Shown: positions 47,254-57,040 of the stretch, piece after piece
How positions within the stretch are numbered: position 1 is the stretch's first letter
Layout: the number at the start of each line of letters is the position of its first letter
NCBI GenBank assembly: GCA_014055495.1
Contig: WIAG01000003.1
Location: 62,001-126,000, forward strand
Reading direction: 5' to 3'
Origin: Nitrospira sp. CR1.2
GTDB lineage: Bacteria > Nitrospirota > Nitrospiria > Nitrospirales > Nitrospiraceae
DNA: 64,000 nucleotides
The notes under the pieces: model-generated
What the model saw: only the letters and a program-made list of their open reading frames with translations
What the model was told of the DNA's origin: nothing
The model's database searches: none
Made by a program: the position numbers and the translations under genes

Positions 47254-50200
47254 ATGTCCCCGTTCGCATGCGTCCGGCTCGTCCTGTTCCTGACCGTTCT
47301 CTATCTGCTCAGCACCCCGGTCATCGCCGCCGCCCTGCCTCCCGCTGCCGTGACGGCTTACGCAGAAGGACTGGATGCCTTACATGACGCACGTTGGCCG
47401 GACGCGGTAGCCGCGTTCAGCACAGCACTTGACGCAGCAGGCGACGATCCCGACATCGTGTTCGCCCGCGGAGTGGCCAACACACTGGCCGAGAGTTTTC
47501 CCAACGCCCTCAAGGATCTGCAGCGGGCCGGGAAACTCGGGTACCGCGGCCGGGAGCCGGAGCTGTGGACCTATGTGGTTGAAGCCATGAGCGGGCTCGT
47601 AGCCGTCCCCGATCACGTATTGGGCGCGGGCCCCAGGGGCGCGCCGGCCGGCCCCATCGTAGTCCTCCTCCCAGGTCATCTCGCACAAAGCCATGACGAT
47701 TACACCTCCGACTACGGTTCGTTTATCCTCTACCAGCTCGGTGAAGCCTATCAGAATCAACGGTTGCCGGTGGACCGCGGAGGAACCGGAAAAGCCGACG
47801 GCACGAAAACCCCGCAGATCCGGCAGGCAATGGCGAAAGCCGGTCAGTTGTTCGCGGAAAAGAATTTTCGCAGGCCTGAGCTGGCATCGATCAGCGTGGC
47901 GCGCGCGAAACAGGCGTCAGGCGGCAAGGTCACGGCGGGCAACATGACCCATGTCCACCGCGCGCTCGGTGCGAATCCCGGTAGTCCCGATGCGCATTAT
48001 CAAGCAGGCAAGACCTGGCTCGAGGCGGGCCGGCCGGTCACAGCGCGGACAGAATTTACGATCGCGCTGACCCAAAAGACCGATTTCACCGATGCGTACC
48101 TGGGCCGCGCCACCGCCGCAGCTCAAATGGGCGATGACACACGAATGGCGAGGGACCTCGAGGTCTACAAGGCACTCGGCGGCTGGTTGTCGACGCGCTC
48201 CGCTCGGTCGGCCGTCGAACGCCAACTGAGCCAATACAAGGTCAATGGTACGGCCGAGACCTACTGGCAGGAGTTGCACGTAGCCGCCAAGGCCGGCAAG
48301 CCGATGGAGCCATTGATCCACCTCGCGACGAACGTCCATCGTACGAAAGGCGCGCAACGACTTCGCTATGACGAGATCTATCAAGATCGCCTCCGCATTC
48401 TCGACGATGCCGTTCGTGACAACCCGAAGAATGCCGACAAGCTCGTGGACTTGGCGGCATACGTCATCGAGGAAGCGGACATCCGCGGTGAAGCAGTCGA
48501 ACCTCGTCGCGCCCACCAACCCTATCGCTTCCAACTCTCGCGCGAGCAGGATTTGAGGCGGGCGATCCAGATTGCCGGCCAAGCCCTGGCCATGAACCCC
48601 AAGCATGCCGGCGCTTTGGCCCAGAAGGCCATTGCGCTGACCGGCCTCGGGGATTTTGACCAAGCGGAAGAAGTAGCCGACCAGGTGTTGACGTTAGCCG
48701 GCAGCAATCCTGACGCACTGGGACTCTACGCCAGATTCCGCTCCATGCGGGCGAATCACATGTCGAGCGAGGCCTGGAATCTTCGCCAAGAACGGTGTAC
48801 GAGTTCGACCAGCGAAAATCGCCGGAGCGACGGCATCACCGAAGTGGTGACGCGCACCTCGTGCATTCAACCATCGCAGGCAGATCTCCAACGCGCAGAC
48901 CAACTCGACGCCGCGGCGGCAGAATTTCGGCGGCGGGCCAGGGCCGCGATGGAGAACGCCATCGCGGCGACAAAAGGTACGGTCGACGGGCTGTTGCTCC
49001 AGGCAGATCTCGCCCTCTGGGACGGCAACACAGCCGACGCACAACGGTACTTCGAGCAAGCCGTGAAGCTCGACCCGAAGTCGTTGCAAGCCCAGAATCG
49101 CCTGGTGCAACACTATGCGCGGTCAGGACAACTGGAAAAGGCCGAGGAGCAACGCCTCATCTTTACCAGACTGTTCCACACGACCGCGGCGCCCCTGTTG
49201 AGGATGGCATGGAGAAGCGCCGAGAAAACGGCCTGGCAAGCAGCCAAGGGCTATTTGATGCGAGCCGCCCAAGTCGATCCTGAAGACGCCCGCATCCCCG
49301 CCTATCTCGGTGTGATCAACGACAGCGACGGGAAAACGGACGAAGCCGCAGCCTACTATCGCATGGCGCTCGCGCTTGAAGAAGCACGCCTTCACCTGGA
49401 CGAACAGAAGCCTGAAGCAGGAGCAGCGTTCGGCCGCGATGCGCTGGAATTCGGACTTGCCACGCAAGCCCGTTTTCATCTGGCCAAGCCCGCTCAGCAA
49501 AAAGGGAAACAGGAGGAGGCGCTGGCCCACTATCATGCCGTGCTCGGTTACGAGAAACGCATGAGCCCGGGATTCGAATCACGGGAAATGTTCAGCGCCG
49601 AATGGCCGGACCAGCAACCGCAGGGAGGCGCATTGGTGGTGGCTCCAGAGAATGCCGCGACGCTGGCGGCTGAGGCTCACCTGCAAACCGGCAAGATCCT
49701 CTCGGCTTTGGGCAAACACGATGCCTCCATCGAACACTTGCGCACCGCCGCCATGTTCGGCCCTCTCCGTATGGCCGACACACCGCAACTCGGCGATGGC
49801 AATGGTCGCACCAACTACGGAGGGCTCGCCGGAATTCCGGCCAAGGAAGCGCAAATTCTCCTCGCCAAGGAATTGATCGCACAAGGCAACGCCGAGAGCG
49901 CATCAGCAGTGTTGTTCGAAGCGGGCACCGGCGTACCCGATCACCTGCGCACACAGATCAACGAGATCAACATGGCGATGCTCCGCTTGCCTCCGCGTCC
50001 CTACCAGGATCCGTACGCCGACACACCGGAAGAACAGGCTCGCCTGGCGGAATTGAAGGCGCGACATGGACAGGAAGCCCGCGAGCGCAGCGAACGAGAC
50101 GCGGAACGCCACGCCCAACGCGAAGCCGAACGTCAACGCATGATGGTCCGCCGCACACTATCCGGCCTGCCTCCCATAGCGAGAGTCGTTCCCAGTCTGG

Positions 50201-50502
50201 TCGGTCGATGGGAGATGGTTCCCGATAGTCCATCGGCTCCGAAACGGATCCTGACGATCCAGCCGGATTCCAGCTACACGCTGACTACCGTCACCGATGG
50301 CGCGACAATCAGTGGGTCGGCCTATCTGCAGGGCCAACAGCGGGGACGCCGCAGCAAGGCGGAACCGTCGAACGGCCAGATTCTGCTGCATGATGAACAA
50401 TCGGGACAGATCGGTTCAATGTCGTACGAGTTCACAGGAAAAGACACCCTGCAACTGATCGGTGCCAGCGGTACGAAATACACCACGGCACGGCAGCGCT
50501 AA
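47254..50502 (+). CDS. Very large exported TPR protein (1082 aa)
   Basis: The ATG at 47254 has AAGGAGGTG upstream, the strongest ribosome site in the block, and starts a clean signal peptide. The body is an extended array of TPR-like helices (for example AYAEGLDALHDARWPDAVAAFSTALDAAGDDP, AMNPKHAGALAQKAIALTGLGDFDQAEEVADQ and AYLGVINDSDGKTDEAAAYYRMALALEEA). Near 940-985 is a highly charged Arg/Glu-rich helix. The last 110 residues are a separate beta-rich domain (LVGRWEMVPDSPSAPKRILTIQPDSSYTL) like a small lipocalin/META-type barrel. It ends six bases before the lipase-like gene, so they are one unit. It may be the scaffold that handles the two downstream proteins. Confidence 0.85.
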   Translation: MSPFACVRLVLFLTVLYLLSTPVIAAALPPAAVTAYAEGLDALHDARWPDAVAAFSTALDAAGDDPDIVFARGVANTLAESFPNALKDLQRAGKLGYRGREPELWTYVVEAMSGLVAVPDHVLGAGPRGAPAGPIVVLLPGHLAQSHDDYTSDYGSFILYQLGEAYQNQRLPVDRGGTGKADGTKTPQIRQAMAKAGQLFAEKNFRRPELASISVARAKQASGGKVTAGNMTHVHRALGANPGSPDAHYQAGKTWLEAGRPVTARTEFTIALTQKTDFTDAYLGRATAAAQMGDDTRMARDLEVYKALGGWLSTRSARSAVERQLSQYKVNGTAETYWQELHVAAKAGKPMEPLIHLATNVHRTKGAQRLRYDEIYQDRLRILDDAVRDNPKNADKLVDLAAYVIEEADIRGEAVEPRRAHQPYRFQLSREQDLRRAIQIAGQALAMNPKHAGALAQKAIALTGLGDFDQAEEVADQVLTLAGSNPDALGLYARFRSMRANHMSSEAWNLRQERCTSSTSENRRSDGITEVVTRTSCIQPSQADLQRADQLDAAAAEFRRRARAAMENAIAATKGTVDGLLLQADLALWDGNTADAQRYFEQAVKLDPKSLQAQNRLVQHYARSGQLEKAEEQRLIFTRLFHTTAAPLLRMAWRSAEKTAWQAAKGYLMRAAQVDPEDARIPAYLGVINDSDGKTDEAAAYYRMALALEEARLHLDEQKPEAGAAFGRDALEFGLATQARFHLAKPAQQKGKQEEALAHYHAVLGYEKRMSPGFESREMFSAEWPDQQPQGGALVVAPENAATLAAEAHLQTGKILSALGKHDASIEHLRTAAMFGPLRMADTPQLGDGNGRTNYGGLAGIPAKEAQILLAKELIAQGNAESASAVLFEAGTGVPDHLRTQINEINMAMLRLPPRPYQDPYADTPEEQARLAELKARHGQEARERSERDAERHAQREAERQRMMVRRTLSGLPPIARVVPSLVGRWEMVPDSPSAPKRILTIQPDSSYTLTTVTDGATISGSAYLQGQQRGRRSKAEPSNGQILLHDEQSGQIGSMSYEFTGKDTLQLIGASGTKYTTARQR

Positions 50503-50508
50503 CACGCC

Positions 50509-52653
50509 ATGTATCGAGTTCACGTACAAGGAATCGCCGGCCTGCTGATCCTCTGCGCTCACCTCTTTCATCCGTCCACCGGCCACGCGCAACCGGTCGG
50601 CTCGGACGTGTTCAGTACACAAGGGGCGTACGATCGATTCGCCGTCGGCAACGCGCATCGCTGGTTCGACAAACACACGACCGAAGCCAGGCAGAAGTCC
50701 AGCCACTGCCTTTCCATCCTGAATGAAGCTAAGGCACTGCAAGACACGGCCTTGGCTCTTGATGAACAAGCAAGACAACCAGGGATAGACAGCCGCCAGG
50801 CCACGGCCCTTCGCAAGCAGGCGAACGAGCAGTTCGGGGTCAGAAGCCAAAAGATTCGCGCGTTCATCGATTGCTTCAACCAAGCGAACCGGCAGAAGAG
50901 CCCACAATCTGACCGATTTGCCACCGGTGGAGACTCCCAGCCCCATGACGGCGGCACAAATCAGCATGACAAGAAACCCTCGCCTCCTCCCAGTGCACGA
51001 AAAGACAAAGGGCAGAAGCAGGGACCTGGCTCCACTCCGAAACCAGGGATCAACGATCAGAGGAAGCCGTCCGACGTCTTCTCGACCAAAGGAGACAAGA
51101 CGCCCTCCGACGACATACAGACTCAAACTCCTTCAGATCAGTCGTACGGGTCCGGATCGGACGAAATACGAACCGGACAAAACCAGAAACCAAGAACACT
51201 CCCGGATATCTTCAAGACCATGCCCGGAGGACGACCGCCCGGCGATGTCTTTGGCACAGATTCCCAGCACCACCCCAAGCCTGATCGAAAACCCAACCGA
51301 GTATTTATCGATACAGAGCCCCGCGAGAAAATCTGGAACCTGCAGCAGCTCGCCGTCTGGGTCTTCAAGAACTACCAAAGTTCTGTCGGTCCAATTGCAA
51401 CGGTCCCCATCAAGAACGCCACCCAGCCGACCTACCTCATGCTGCTCTCAGGTTTGGATCTTTTCAAACTCGGCCGTGCCACCAGCACGTTAGCAGATGC
51501 GAGAATGGCGTTCACGAATATCACCGTAGGCGATGCCTATTGGGACGCGATACTGGTGGCGGCAAAGTCGCTACCACACAATGCCAACCTGGTCATAGCC
51601 GGCCATAGCTTGGGAGGTATGGAAGCACAGAAGGTGGTGGCTCGCCTCAGAAAAGAAGGCTTCCATGTTCAGCAAGTCATTACGTATGGTTCGCCCATCA
51701 CGGCGCTTCGAGACGGCACGACGCAGTATCGCTACATCACTGCCGAGGGTGATCAGATCGCCAACATCTATCAGCTTCAGGAGAACAATCCTGCGATTGT
51801 ACGAATTCCTGGAGGTACGGATCCGTTACCTTTCTCTCCCAAAAGCAGTCATCAGATTTATCCGTGGTCACTGCAGTTGACCTATCGAACGGTACCGAAA
51901 GTTGCCAACATCACTGCACCCTGCTGGGAACTCGATATCCATCGTGTCGTGGAATATTCCGCGCCGGACTTGGCTTCACGAATTCTGAGACTCCCTTCCG
52001 GAGACTATAGGAGCGCGCGACGGATCTGCCCACGCAATCCGGGCTTCAACGATCTACATTGTGGTTGTCAACGTGCCTCCGATGGCAGTCACAAGAGTAG
52101 TAACTGTTTTTGGGCGTCGCTTGCAGAAGACTACACGCAGGAAACTGGCGGGCGCATTCAGTATTGGGCTCCTTGCGAGCCGCAGGGGACACAGGAGGCA
52201 GTCATTAGCGATGCGTTGCTCCTGCATTATGGGAGAAACAACCAACAAGTGGTTCGCGGTCGGCAAGAAATCGAAGAGGCCTTGAGAAACCCCGGAAGCA
52301 GGGGACTGGTTTTCTTTACCGGCCTCCAAAGGATACAATCCACCGATAACACAGCTCCGAGAGAACCTGGAGCCACGTACAGAATATTGAATGGACGCGT
52401 TTTCAAAGAAGAACCAGGAGAACAATACAGAGAGATAGGCGGCGAGTTGTTCAAGCAGATTCGGCATGTTTTTAACGCCAGAAACAACGGGACGAGGGTC
52501 ATTTTTTATGATGCCCAGTCATCTTCGCCGGAAATTGAGTGCGACGCCAGCGGTTATTTTGATATGAGAACGGTTGAGATCAAGCTCTTCCAGACGAAGT
52601 TCACCGCTCCTCCAGGTCAATACCATTCCCAACCAACGTCACTGTCTCATTGA
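50509..52653 (+). CDS. Exported lipase-like (alpha/beta-hydrolase) protein with DVFS module
   Basis: This 714-residue protein has a signal peptide ending GHAQ. Immediately after comes GSDVFST (residues 31-37), then a coiled-coil hairpin between Cys67 and Cys122 and a long Pro/Lys/Gln-rich linker. Three more copies of the short motif follow (SDVFST 188-193, PDIFKT 232-237, GDVFGT 245-250). From about 265 there is a class-3-lipase-like domain with YLMLLSGLDL and the nucleophile elbow GHSLGG (Ser367), then ITYGSPI. The last 200 residues have several Cys (CHCGCQ region) and no recognised family. The N-terminal module is shared with the next gene. A secreted phospholipase-type effector is a fair inference. 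Confidence 0.75.
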   Translation: MYRVHVQGIAGLLILCAHLFHPSTGHAQPVGSDVFSTQGAYDRFAVGNAHRWFDKHTTEARQKSSHCLSILNEAKALQDTALALDEQARQPGIDSRQATALRKQANEQFGVRSQKIRAFIDCFNQANRQKSPQSDRFATGGDSQPHDGGTNQHDKKPSPPPSARKDKGQKQGPGSTPKPGINDQRKPSDVFSTKGDKTPSDDIQTQTPSDQSYGSGSDEIRTGQNQKPRTLPDIFKTMPGGRPPGDVFGTDSQHHPKPDRKPNRVFIDTEPREKIWNLQQLAVWVFKNYQSSVGPIATVPIKNATQPTYLMLLSGLDLFKLGRATSTLADARMAFTNITVGDAYWDAILVAAKSLPHNANLVIAGHSLGGMEAQKVVARLRKEGFHVQQVITYGSPITALRDGTTQYRYITAEGDQIANIYQLQENNPAIVRIPGGTDPLPFSPKSSHQIYPWSLQLTYRTVPKVANITAPCWELDIHRVVEYSAPDLASRILRLPSGDYRSARRICPRNPGFNDLHCGCQRASDGSHKSSNCFWASLAEDYTQETGGRIQYWAPCEPQGTQEAVISDALLLHYGRNNQQVVRGRQEIEEALRNPGSRGLVFFTGLQRIQSTDNTAPREPGATYRILNGRVFKEEPGEQYREIGGELFKQIRHVFNARNNGTRVIFYDAQSSSPEIECDASGYFDMRTVEIKLFQTKFTAPPGQYHSQPTSLSH

Positions 52654-52715
52654 ACTTTGAAGAAAGCCAGTTTGACTCAATGTCTTCTTAGTATATTCCC
52701 GCGGTAAACAAGAAG

Positions 52716-54206
52716 ATGACGGCGAAACGACATTCATGCTGGTTCAAATATTTTCAACTAGCCTTGATGGTACTCGCCCTCGACCAAGTCCACGCCCAAC
52801 CCACCGGCGGCGATGTGTTTTCGAGCGACAACGGGAACGGCAAGACATGGTGGGACGTCAAGCGGAGAGATTATCCGGATTGCGCCGGTCTTGTGGACCA
52901 ACATGAGGACATGACGAAAGACTTGTATCGCCTCGATGCCGAGGCCAAGAAGTCGGTCGAGCCGCAAAGGAGACAGATTGTTCAAGAGATCAATGATCTC
53001 AGCAAACAGAGAACCAAAGTTCAACGACAGATCTTCGCCTGCATCCGTACCTCAAGCGGCAAGGAAGCGACCTTGCCGTCTTCTCCGCCTGATCAGGAAG
53101 GAGTCGCGACCGGTGACTCGCCGGGAGGCGACGCGATTCGCGCCGAGGAAATCCTGACGCCGCAAGGCAGGAAGCTCCTGTTTCGGTTGGGCGCCGAGAT
53201 GAATGAGATCGCCAAGGACCAGGGCGGCCAACGTGACGCCGGCAGCGAATTCCTCGGTGGTTTGGCTGAGTGGGCCGGCGGAACCATTCTGTTCCTGGCG
53301 CAGAAGCCCGGTGCGCCCGTAGAGCAGATGGCCAAGGGCATCATGGACTACCTCACCAACGACAACGCCGCCAATCATCGTGCGCTTCGCGCCGCCGCCG
53401 AGGAGGCCGTGCGCGATTTCAAGAAGAACCCGGCGCGATTTCTTGGAAAGAATCTGCCCGACCTGCTGCCTACTCCGGGGAGCGCCTCCAACAAGGCCCG
53501 CGCGCTTCAGCGCATATCACAAGTTGAAAAGGGCGCCAACCGCGTCAAGCGCATGGCGGATGCCGATAACAAACTGGAGCGGTTCTACAAGAAGGTCGGA
53601 CCGCCTCGCGAGGGCTACGGGGAAAAAGTCCAGGAACATACTTGTTTTGCGATTAATTCATGCGTCGACGAAGCATTGGCTGAAGCACAATTGTTTAAAA
53701 CCGGTGGCCCTATCGGTGACGGAACACCCTGGAAGATCGTGGGCGTCCGCGGCCTCCAGACGCCGCAGTTCCCAAATGCGCCGAGCGGAAGGCCACCGCT
53801 AACGCCCGACTCGCCGAACTGGCCGAAGGGTATGCCTTACGACCCGGAACAACCGATACTCGACTTGCGACATACTCCCGAGCAGCTGTACGCCAAATTG
53901 AAGCCGTACGGCGACAATTTCGCGCCGCGGCGGCCAGGCGCCTACAATCCGGAACAACTCGACATGATCTGGAACGGCAGGCCGATCCCCATGGAAGGAC
54001 CGGAACACATCGCAAAAATCCTGGAGAGTGAGGGCATTGGCAGTCAGGGGCTAGTGATCGCAGAGTACAAGCGGCCACAAGGTCACGTGTCTGGGCACGT
54101 GGTCAATTTCCAGAATCCAGACGGAAAAGTCAGTGTCGTCGACAGAACTCATCTCCGGATGGACGTCTCGGAGGTGGAGAACTGGTTGTTCTTCCCGATT
54201 TATTAG
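52716..54206 (+). CDS. Exported papain-fold (Tox-PL-like) toxin-type protein with DVFS module
   Basis: This 496-residue protein has a signal peptide ending VHAQ. Then GGDVFSS (31-37) and a coiled-coil segment between Cys56 and Cys109 follow, laid out as in the upstream lipase-like protein. The middle (150-290) is helical. The C-terminal domain (300-496) has the papain-like toxin arrangement: Cys in AINSCVDEAL (C316; C310 nearby), then SQGLVIAEYKRPQG, His461 in SGHVVNF and Asp476 in VSVVDRTH. These would be the Cys-His-Asp triad of Tox-PL domains of polymorphic toxins (peptidase or deamidase activity). It begins 62 bases after the lipase-like gene. Confidence 0.72.
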   Translation: MTAKRHSCWFKYFQLALMVLALDQVHAQPTGGDVFSSDNGNGKTWWDVKRRDYPDCAGLVDQHEDMTKDLYRLDAEAKKSVEPQRRQIVQEINDLSKQRTKVQRQIFACIRTSSGKEATLPSSPPDQEGVATGDSPGGDAIRAEEILTPQGRKLLFRLGAEMNEIAKDQGGQRDAGSEFLGGLAEWAGGTILFLAQKPGAPVEQMAKGIMDYLTNDNAANHRALRAAAEEAVRDFKKNPARFLGKNLPDLLPTPGSASNKARALQRISQVEKGANRVKRMADADNKLERFYKKVGPPREGYGEKVQEHTCFAINSCVDEALAEAQLFKTGGPIGDGTPWKIVGVRGLQTPQFPNAPSGRPPLTPDSPNWPKGMPYDPEQPILDLRHTPEQLYAKLKPYGDNFAPRRPGAYNPEQLDMIWNGRPIPMEGPEHIAKILESEGIGSQGLVIAEYKRPQGHVSGHVVNFQNPDGKVSVVDRTHLRMDVSEVENWLFFPIY

Positions 54207-54223
54207 CCCATTCTCATTGGGCT
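54205..54223 (+). other. Stem-loop at the end of the toxin-like gene
   Basis: AGCCCA (54205-54210) and TGGGCT (54218-54223) form a perfect 6-bp stem with a 7-base loop, starting inside the stop codon. There is no T-run, so termination is uncertain. Confidence 0.4.
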
Positions 54224-54227
54224 GCCC

Positions 54228-54404
54228 ATGCACGATCCCCGCATCCCCTACCGGAACTTCATGATCGCGCACGAGTCACCCGACGACGTGAAACCAGCAC
54301 GCATCAATGAACGGTTCAAAGAATTCGATTGCGGCTATCGTCGTCACCCGCTTCCGCCCTTCTGGGACCACGATCTGGCCGGCCAGCCGTCGTCTGCGCC
54401 ATAA
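54228..54404 (+). CDS. Possible 58-residue protein following the toxin-like gene
   Basis: ATG 54228 to TAA 54402-54404 gives a polar, Asp/Arg/Pro-rich peptide (MHDPRIPYRNFMIAHESPDD...). It starts 21 bases after the toxin-like stop. Amino acid content is protein-like and the codons favour G/C in the third position. There is no good ribosome site, so it would rely on coupling. Its place is where an immunity gene is often found. No family is recognised, and it could be the remnant of a longer gene. Confidence 0.35.
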   Translation: MHDPRIPYRNFMIAHESPDDVKPARINERFKEFDCGYRRHPLPPFWDHDLAGQPSSAP

Positions 54405-54430
54405 GATGCGGAAACAGAATCGCCTCTTGC

Positions 54431-55651
54431 TTACGGCGGGCTCGGCGGGATGCAGTGGGATGAGCCGGAATCTTGACAGGCCTTGTACTCGCGAAAAGCG
54501 TGCTCAAACCTCCGCATCGCTTCTTCGCGGTCGGCCTGCTTGCCGGCTTGGCGGAGATAGGCCATGCGCTCGGCGGAATCACGAAACGTCCGGCCGACCG
54601 GTTCAATATTGAGTATGACCGTACGCAACTTGAGCCCCACCACCGCGGCATGCTCCTCATCATTCCGAAAGCCCACGTAACTGTTTCTCGCCTTGAGATG
54701 ATTTGCGAAATAGTTGGCTTGACTGTGGCCTTGATCACCAGCCTTATCGAACCACTTGATGGCTTCCTGTCGGTTCTGTGGAACCATCATCCCGAACTGG
54801 AAAACGCGGCCGAGCAGGAATTGGCCTTCCGCGTTCCCTTGCTCTGCACTTTTGCGAATCCACCGGACCGCTTCCGCCCAGTCTTCTTTCACGCAGATAC
54901 TGTTTTCATACATCATTCCCAGATAATTCTGGGCCTCCGCATAGCCTAGATCCCCGGATTTCCGGTACCACCGCGCCGCCTCGTCACAACTTTGGCGGAG
55001 TCCCTCTCCACGCTCGTACTGATAGGCTAACAGATATTGCCCTCTCGGGTGTCCCTGGTCGGCCAACTTTCGAAATACCTTGGCCGCTCCGGCATAGTCC
55101 TTTGCCTTGTAGAGCCGCAGTCCTTCGTTGATCTGGTCCTGAGTCGGCGTCAGGGTGGCCGGCGCCTGACCGAGATTGGACAGCGCCAACGAAGCATCCC
55201 GCGCGCCCGCCGCTTGTGCTTTCGTGTAGTACGTCCTCGCCTGCGCCAGATCTTTCGAGACGCCGATCCCGTTCTCGTAGGCGCGTCCCATATGGAAGAG
55301 GCCGTCGGCATTATTCTGATCCGCAGATTTCCGATACCATTTCACTGCTTCGGCAGGATCGGCCTTCACCCCGTAGCCTTTTTCGTGGAAAAAACCGATC
55401 CACGATTGTGCCGGAGCATAGTTCTGCTCGGCCGCTCTGCGAAACCACATGGCGGCCTTAGCAAGATCCTTCTTGTGATTGAGCCCATGGGCGTAGGAGA
55501 GCCCCATACAATTTTGGTCGGCTGGAGCTTTGGAGTCATCACCGAGGCGGATAATGTTCCGACGGCAGGCAGCTAATTCGTCGTTAGCATCGGCATACGC
55601 AAGGGCGGGAAACATCACGATCCATGAGGCAATTACGACGACGATATGCAT
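54431..55651 (-). CDS. Exported Sel1-repeat protein, paralogue 1
   Basis: A 406-residue protein from ATG 55651 (GGAGG upstream) has a signal peptide (MHIVVVIASWIVMFPALAYA). About seven Sel1 repeats follow (AAMWFRRAAEQNYAPAQSWIGFFHEKGYGV, AVKWYRKSADQNNADGLFHMGRAYENGIGV, and so on). The C-terminal domain of about 90 residues has VGFRNDEEHAAVVGLK, GRTFRDSAERMAYLRQ and a final SSHC, and is shared with the two upstream paralogues. Sel1 proteins bind partners; some are immunity proteins of secreted phospholipases. It is the last gene of the minus-strand block, facing the toxin-like gene. Confidence 0.85.
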   Translation of the reverse strand: MHIVVVIASWIVMFPALAYADANDELAACRRNIIRLGDDSKAPADQNCMGLSYAHGLNHKKDLAKAAMWFRRAAEQNYAPAQSWIGFFHEKGYGVKADPAEAVKWYRKSADQNNADGLFHMGRAYENGIGVSKDLAQARTYYTKAQAAGARDASLALSNLGQAPATLTPTQDQINEGLRLYKAKDYAGAAKVFRKLADQGHPRGQYLLAYQYERGEGLRQSCDEAARWYRKSGDLGYAEAQNYLGMMYENSICVKEDWAEAVRWIRKSAEQGNAEGQFLLGRVFQFGMMVPQNRQEAIKWFDKAGDQGHSQANYFANHLKARNSYVGFRNDEEHAAVVGLKLRTVILNIEPVGRTFRDSAERMAYLRQAGKQADREEAMRRFEHAFREYKACQDSGSSHCIPPSPP

Positions 55652-55712
55652 GGAAACCTCCGATCGTTGATGACAAGGCCGACGTATGTCCTCAGCTCCG
55701 CACGCTTCGGCG

Positions 55713-57008
55713 TTAGTTGCAATATCCGCCGAAGGTGGCCTCCCTGTCCGAGGTCCATCTACCGCCGGCCATTGCGCATCCGGTGTCGGTCGTTTGGCTT
55801 GAGAGCGCCGCCTGGGCCATCGCCTGTTCGGCTTCGATGCGATCGAACGCCTTGGCCATCCGGCGAATGTAGGCAGCCCGCTCGCCGCTGTTGTGGAATA
55901 CCACTCCGACCGGATCAGCGGGGCAACGTAGACCGCCGATGGCATTCCGTTCTTGCTGATCGCGAAAGCCGATGCAGTTGCTGTAGTCGCTCAGCCACCT
56001 GGCCCAATAGGCGCCTTTGGGGTGACCGAGCTTGTCGGCTTTCTTGAACCATTCGATCGCGACCGCACGGTTTTGTGGCACGGCCATGCCGAACTCGTAC
56101 ATGCGGCCCACCGCGAAGGCCGAGTCTTGGTATGTCTCTGCCCCCTTGAAGTAGAGACGGACCGCCTCGGCCCAATTCTCTGGTACGCCCTTCCCCAGTT
56201 CATACAAAAGTCCCAGCGTTTTTTGGCCGATCAGGTTGCCTTGATCAGCGGACTTGCGGTACCACGCCGCGGCTTGACGCGCGTCCTTGGGAACGCCATT
56301 GCCGAACTCGTACAGCTGGCCGATCGCAAGTTGACAATCGTCATTCCCCATGTCCGCGCATTGTTGATAGAGCGTGGCCGCCTTGTCGAACCGTTTTTGC
56401 TTATACAGGCGATAGGCTTCGGCTTTGATGGTCATTCCTGGTCTTGCGTCTTTCAGATCCCGTGCTTGCTTTTCGAGATAGGCAGGAGCCGCTTTGTCAC
56501 CCATTTCAACCGCCTTCTTCAGTAGTTCGTTCGACTTGGCTTCGTCATGCGGCACACCCGTGCCGAGATGATAGAGATTGGCGAGACGACGGGCCGCCGC
56601 CGCGTTTCCGTTGTCGATACCCTTCTGATACCATTTGGCCGCCGTCGCTGCATCTTCCTTCACACCGCTTCCTTGTTCATAGAGAATGCCTAGCACCAAG
56701 GGAGCCCGAATGTGTCCTGCGTTGGCTGCCTGTTCGAGCCACGGAATGGCATGGTTGTACTTTTTCGACACATAGAGTGTGATCGCCCCGGCGCAGAACA
56801 TCGACTGCACATTGCCAGACTTGGCCTGGGCGATATGACCTGTCAGCGCGATCCCGGCTGGGGCTTTCTGGAGGCACTCGGTCTCAAGGAAACCGTCGAC
56901 CGCGATAGAGAACGTGGAGGAAAGCAAGAAGATGAAGCCAACCGACACCGCGAAGGCGACAGGGGGATTTAACTTGCGGGGTAACCACGACCGAGAAATC
57001 GTCCGCAC
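55713..57008 (-). CDS. Exported Sel1-repeat protein, paralogue 2
   Basis: This 431-residue protein has a signal peptide or anchor (AVSVGFIFLLSSTFSIAVDG). Its Sel1 repeats include HAIPWLEQAANAGHIRAPLVLGILYEQGSGV, AAAWYRKSADQGNLIGQKTLGLLYELGKGV and AIEWFKKADKLGHPKGAYWARWL. The C-terminal domain is the same as in the paralogues: CIGFRDQQERNAIGGLRCP, VVFHNSGERAAYIRR, and a Cys near the end (TGCAMAGGRWT, GGYCN). It lies 61 bases upstream of paralogue 1, so they are probably co-transcribed. Confidence 0.85.
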   Translation of the reverse strand: MRTISRSWLPRKLNPPVAFAVSVGFIFLLSSTFSIAVDGFLETECLQKAPAGIALTGHIAQAKSGNVQSMFCAGAITLYVSKKYNHAIPWLEQAANAGHIRAPLVLGILYEQGSGVKEDAATAAKWYQKGIDNGNAAAARRLANLYHLGTGVPHDEAKSNELLKKAVEMGDKAAPAYLEKQARDLKDARPGMTIKAEAYRLYKQKRFDKAATLYQQCADMGNDDCQLAIGQLYEFGNGVPKDARQAAAWYRKSADQGNLIGQKTLGLLYELGKGVPENWAEAVRLYFKGAETYQDSAFAVGRMYEFGMAVPQNRAVAIEWFKKADKLGHPKGAYWARWLSDYSNCIGFRDQQERNAIGGLRCPADPVGVVFHNSGERAAYIRRMAKAFDRIEAEQAMAQAALSSQTTDTGCAMAGGRWTSDREATFGGYCN

Positions 57009-57040
57009 GGCCGATCCTCACATCCATCACACAAGGGACG

